In this document: in pieces, positions 7,055 through 7,684 of the stretch | Layout: each line of letters opens with the position of its first letter | How positions within the stretch are numbered: the first letter of the stretch is position 1 | From: Rhodospirillales bacterium | GTDB taxonomy: Bacteria > Pseudomonadota > Alphaproteobacteria > Acetobacterales > Acetobacteraceae | Assembly (NCBI GenBank): GCA_903644035.1 | Contig: CAHJXG010000133.1 | Location: 1-7,684, forward strand | DNA: 7,684 bases | Reading direction: 5' to 3' | The notes under the pieces: generated by a model | The model's database searches: none | What the model saw: only the letters and a program-made list of their open reading frames with translations | What the model was told of the DNA's origin: nothing | Translations under genes and position numbers: made by a program

Positions 7055-7530
7055 CACCAGGATTGACGCACTTCGACGCCGAGGGCCGGGCGGTCATGGT
7101 GGACGTGTCCGCCAAGGCCGAGACCGACCGGACGGCGACCGCCCAGGTCAGCGTGGCGATGCTGCCGGAGACGCTGCGGGTGATCCTGGCCGGGGAGGCC
7201 AAGAAGGGCGACGTGCTGGGCGTGGCGCGGCTGGCCGGCATCATGGCGGCGAAGCGCACGGCGGACCTCATCCCGCTCTGCCACCCGCTGCCGATCGCGG
7301 CGGTCACGCTCGACCTGGGGCCGTCGCCGTCCGGCGGCGGGATTGACATCGCCGCGACGGTCCGCACCACGGGCCGCACCGGGGTGGAGATGGAGGCGCT
7401 GACCGCCGCAAGCGTCGCGGCGCTCACGGTCTACGACATGTGCAAGGCCATCGACCGCGGCATGAGGATCGACGGGCTGCGCGTCGTGCACAAGGCGGGC
7501 GGCAAGTCCGGCGAGTTCCGGCAAGGTTGA
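7051..7530 (+). CDS. moaC: Cyclic pyranopterin monophosphate synthase MoaC
   Basis: MoaC acts with the radical SAM enzyme MoaA in the first stage of molybdenum cofactor synthesis, forming cyclic pyranopterin monophosphate from the GTP-derived intermediate. The 159-residue protein is full length (E. coli 161). It shows [18 protein letters not shown] (5-22), the Lys51/Lys52 pair, [15 protein letters not shown] (66-80) with His78, [11 protein letters not shown] (111-121) with Glu113, YDMCKA (128-133) with Asp129 and Lys132, and the terminal GGKSG (150-154). These correspond to the known active-site residues, so it should be active. Its ATG overlaps the trpC stop as ATGA (7051-7054), implying translational coupling. 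moeA follows four bases later. moaA is not in the window. The trpC-moaC-moeA order recurs in Alphaproteobacteria (from memory). Confidence 0.97.
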   Translation: MTPGLTHFDAEGRAVMVDVSAKAETDRTATAQVSVAMLPETLRVILAGEAKKGDVLGVARLAGIMAAKRTADLIPLCHPLPIAAVTLDLGPSPSGGGIDIAATVRTTGRTGVEMEALTAASVAALTVYDMCKAIDRGMRIDGLRVVHKAGGKSGEFRQG

Positions 7531-7534
7531 GGCG

Positions 7535-7684
7535 ATGCTGTCGGTCGAAGAGGCCCGCGCCCGCATCGTCGGGCCGCTCCGTCCCCTCCCGGCCGAGACC
7601 GTCGCCCTGCCGGAGGCGTGGGGCCGGGTGCTCGCCACGCCCGTGCAGGCCCGGCTGACCCAACCGCCCGCCGACGTGTCCGCC
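7535..7684 (+). CDS. moeA: Molybdopterin molybdenumtransferase MoeA (N-terminus only)
   Basis: Only the first 50 codons lie inside the window. The product begins MLSVEEARARIVGPLRPLPA, continues with EAWGRVLATPV (27-37), and ends in QPPADVSA, which is the beginning of the conserved MoeA DVSAMDGYA motif. MoeA inserts molybdate into adenylylated molybdopterin in the last step of cofactor formation. The ATG at 7535 is four bases after the moaC stop, with AAGG (7523-7526) eight bases upstream, so it is almost certainly in the same transcript. The fragment contains none of the catalytic part, so activity cannot be judged. The name rests on the N-terminal motif plus the moaC neighbour. Confidence 0.88.
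   Translation, partial: MLSVEEARARIVGPLRPLPAETVALPEAWGRVLATPVQARLTQPPADVSA

Noticed and set aside
6502..7638. Minus-strand frames opposite trpC and moaC, possibly a convergent gene
   Set aside because: The plus-strand genes are complete and conserved, and the antisense products are low complexity.
1..7684. Mobile element, CRISPR, tRNA/rRNA, toxin-antitoxin, defence or otherwise novel system
   Set aside because: Almost the whole window is filled by recognised housekeeping genes with short gaps. No direct-repeat arrays, transposase motifs or RNA-gene-like segments were seen.

Overview
The window is about 70% G+C, has dense coding, and carries only ordinary housekeeping genes. The gene order is secG and tpiA on the minus strand, diverging from a ppiD-like gene that is followed by trpE, trpG, trpD, trpC, moaC and moeA on the plus strand. 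That order is familiar from Alphaproteobacteria. The TrpD wording around its PRPP loop (DVCGTGGD, then GTLNVSTAV) suggests Rhodospirillales/Acetobacteraceae-like lineages, but this placement is inference from memory of the families and was not searched.

Layout. Positions 1-280 (minus) hold the 5' part of secG, cut by the window edge. Positions 339-1073 (minus) hold tpiA, best started at a TTG with a good Shine-Dalgarno sequence. Positions 1074-1177 form a 104-bp divergent control region. Positions 1178-3067 (plus) hold a membrane-anchored SurA/PpiD-type periplasmic folding factor. Positions 3093-7054 hold trpE-trpG-trpD-trpC, covering tryptophan synthesis from chorismate to indole-3-glycerol phosphate except for the TrpF step. 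trpF, trpB and trpA are not in the window. Positions 7051-7530 hold moaC and 7535-7684 the start of moeA, both for molybdenum cofactor synthesis.

How the genes work together. From ppiD to moeA all genes point the same way, with gaps of 25, 4, 12, 19, -4 and 4 bases, so one transcript or a chain of nested transcripts is likely. TrpE and TrpG form anthranilate synthase, TrpD adds the phosphoribosyl group, and TrpC closes the indole ring after the missing TrpF step. MoaC and MoeA act early and late in molybdenum cofactor synthesis. On the other strand, tpiA (glycolysis) and secG (protein export channel) are probably co-transcribed.

I found no mobile element, CRISPR array, RNA gene, phage or defence gene, and no convincing undescribed system. 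The findings are modest: start-site choices, a degenerate parvulin domain, absence of room for a trp leader, small dyads, a G8 run and two local codon-use dips. No intergenic stretch exceeds 300 bases.
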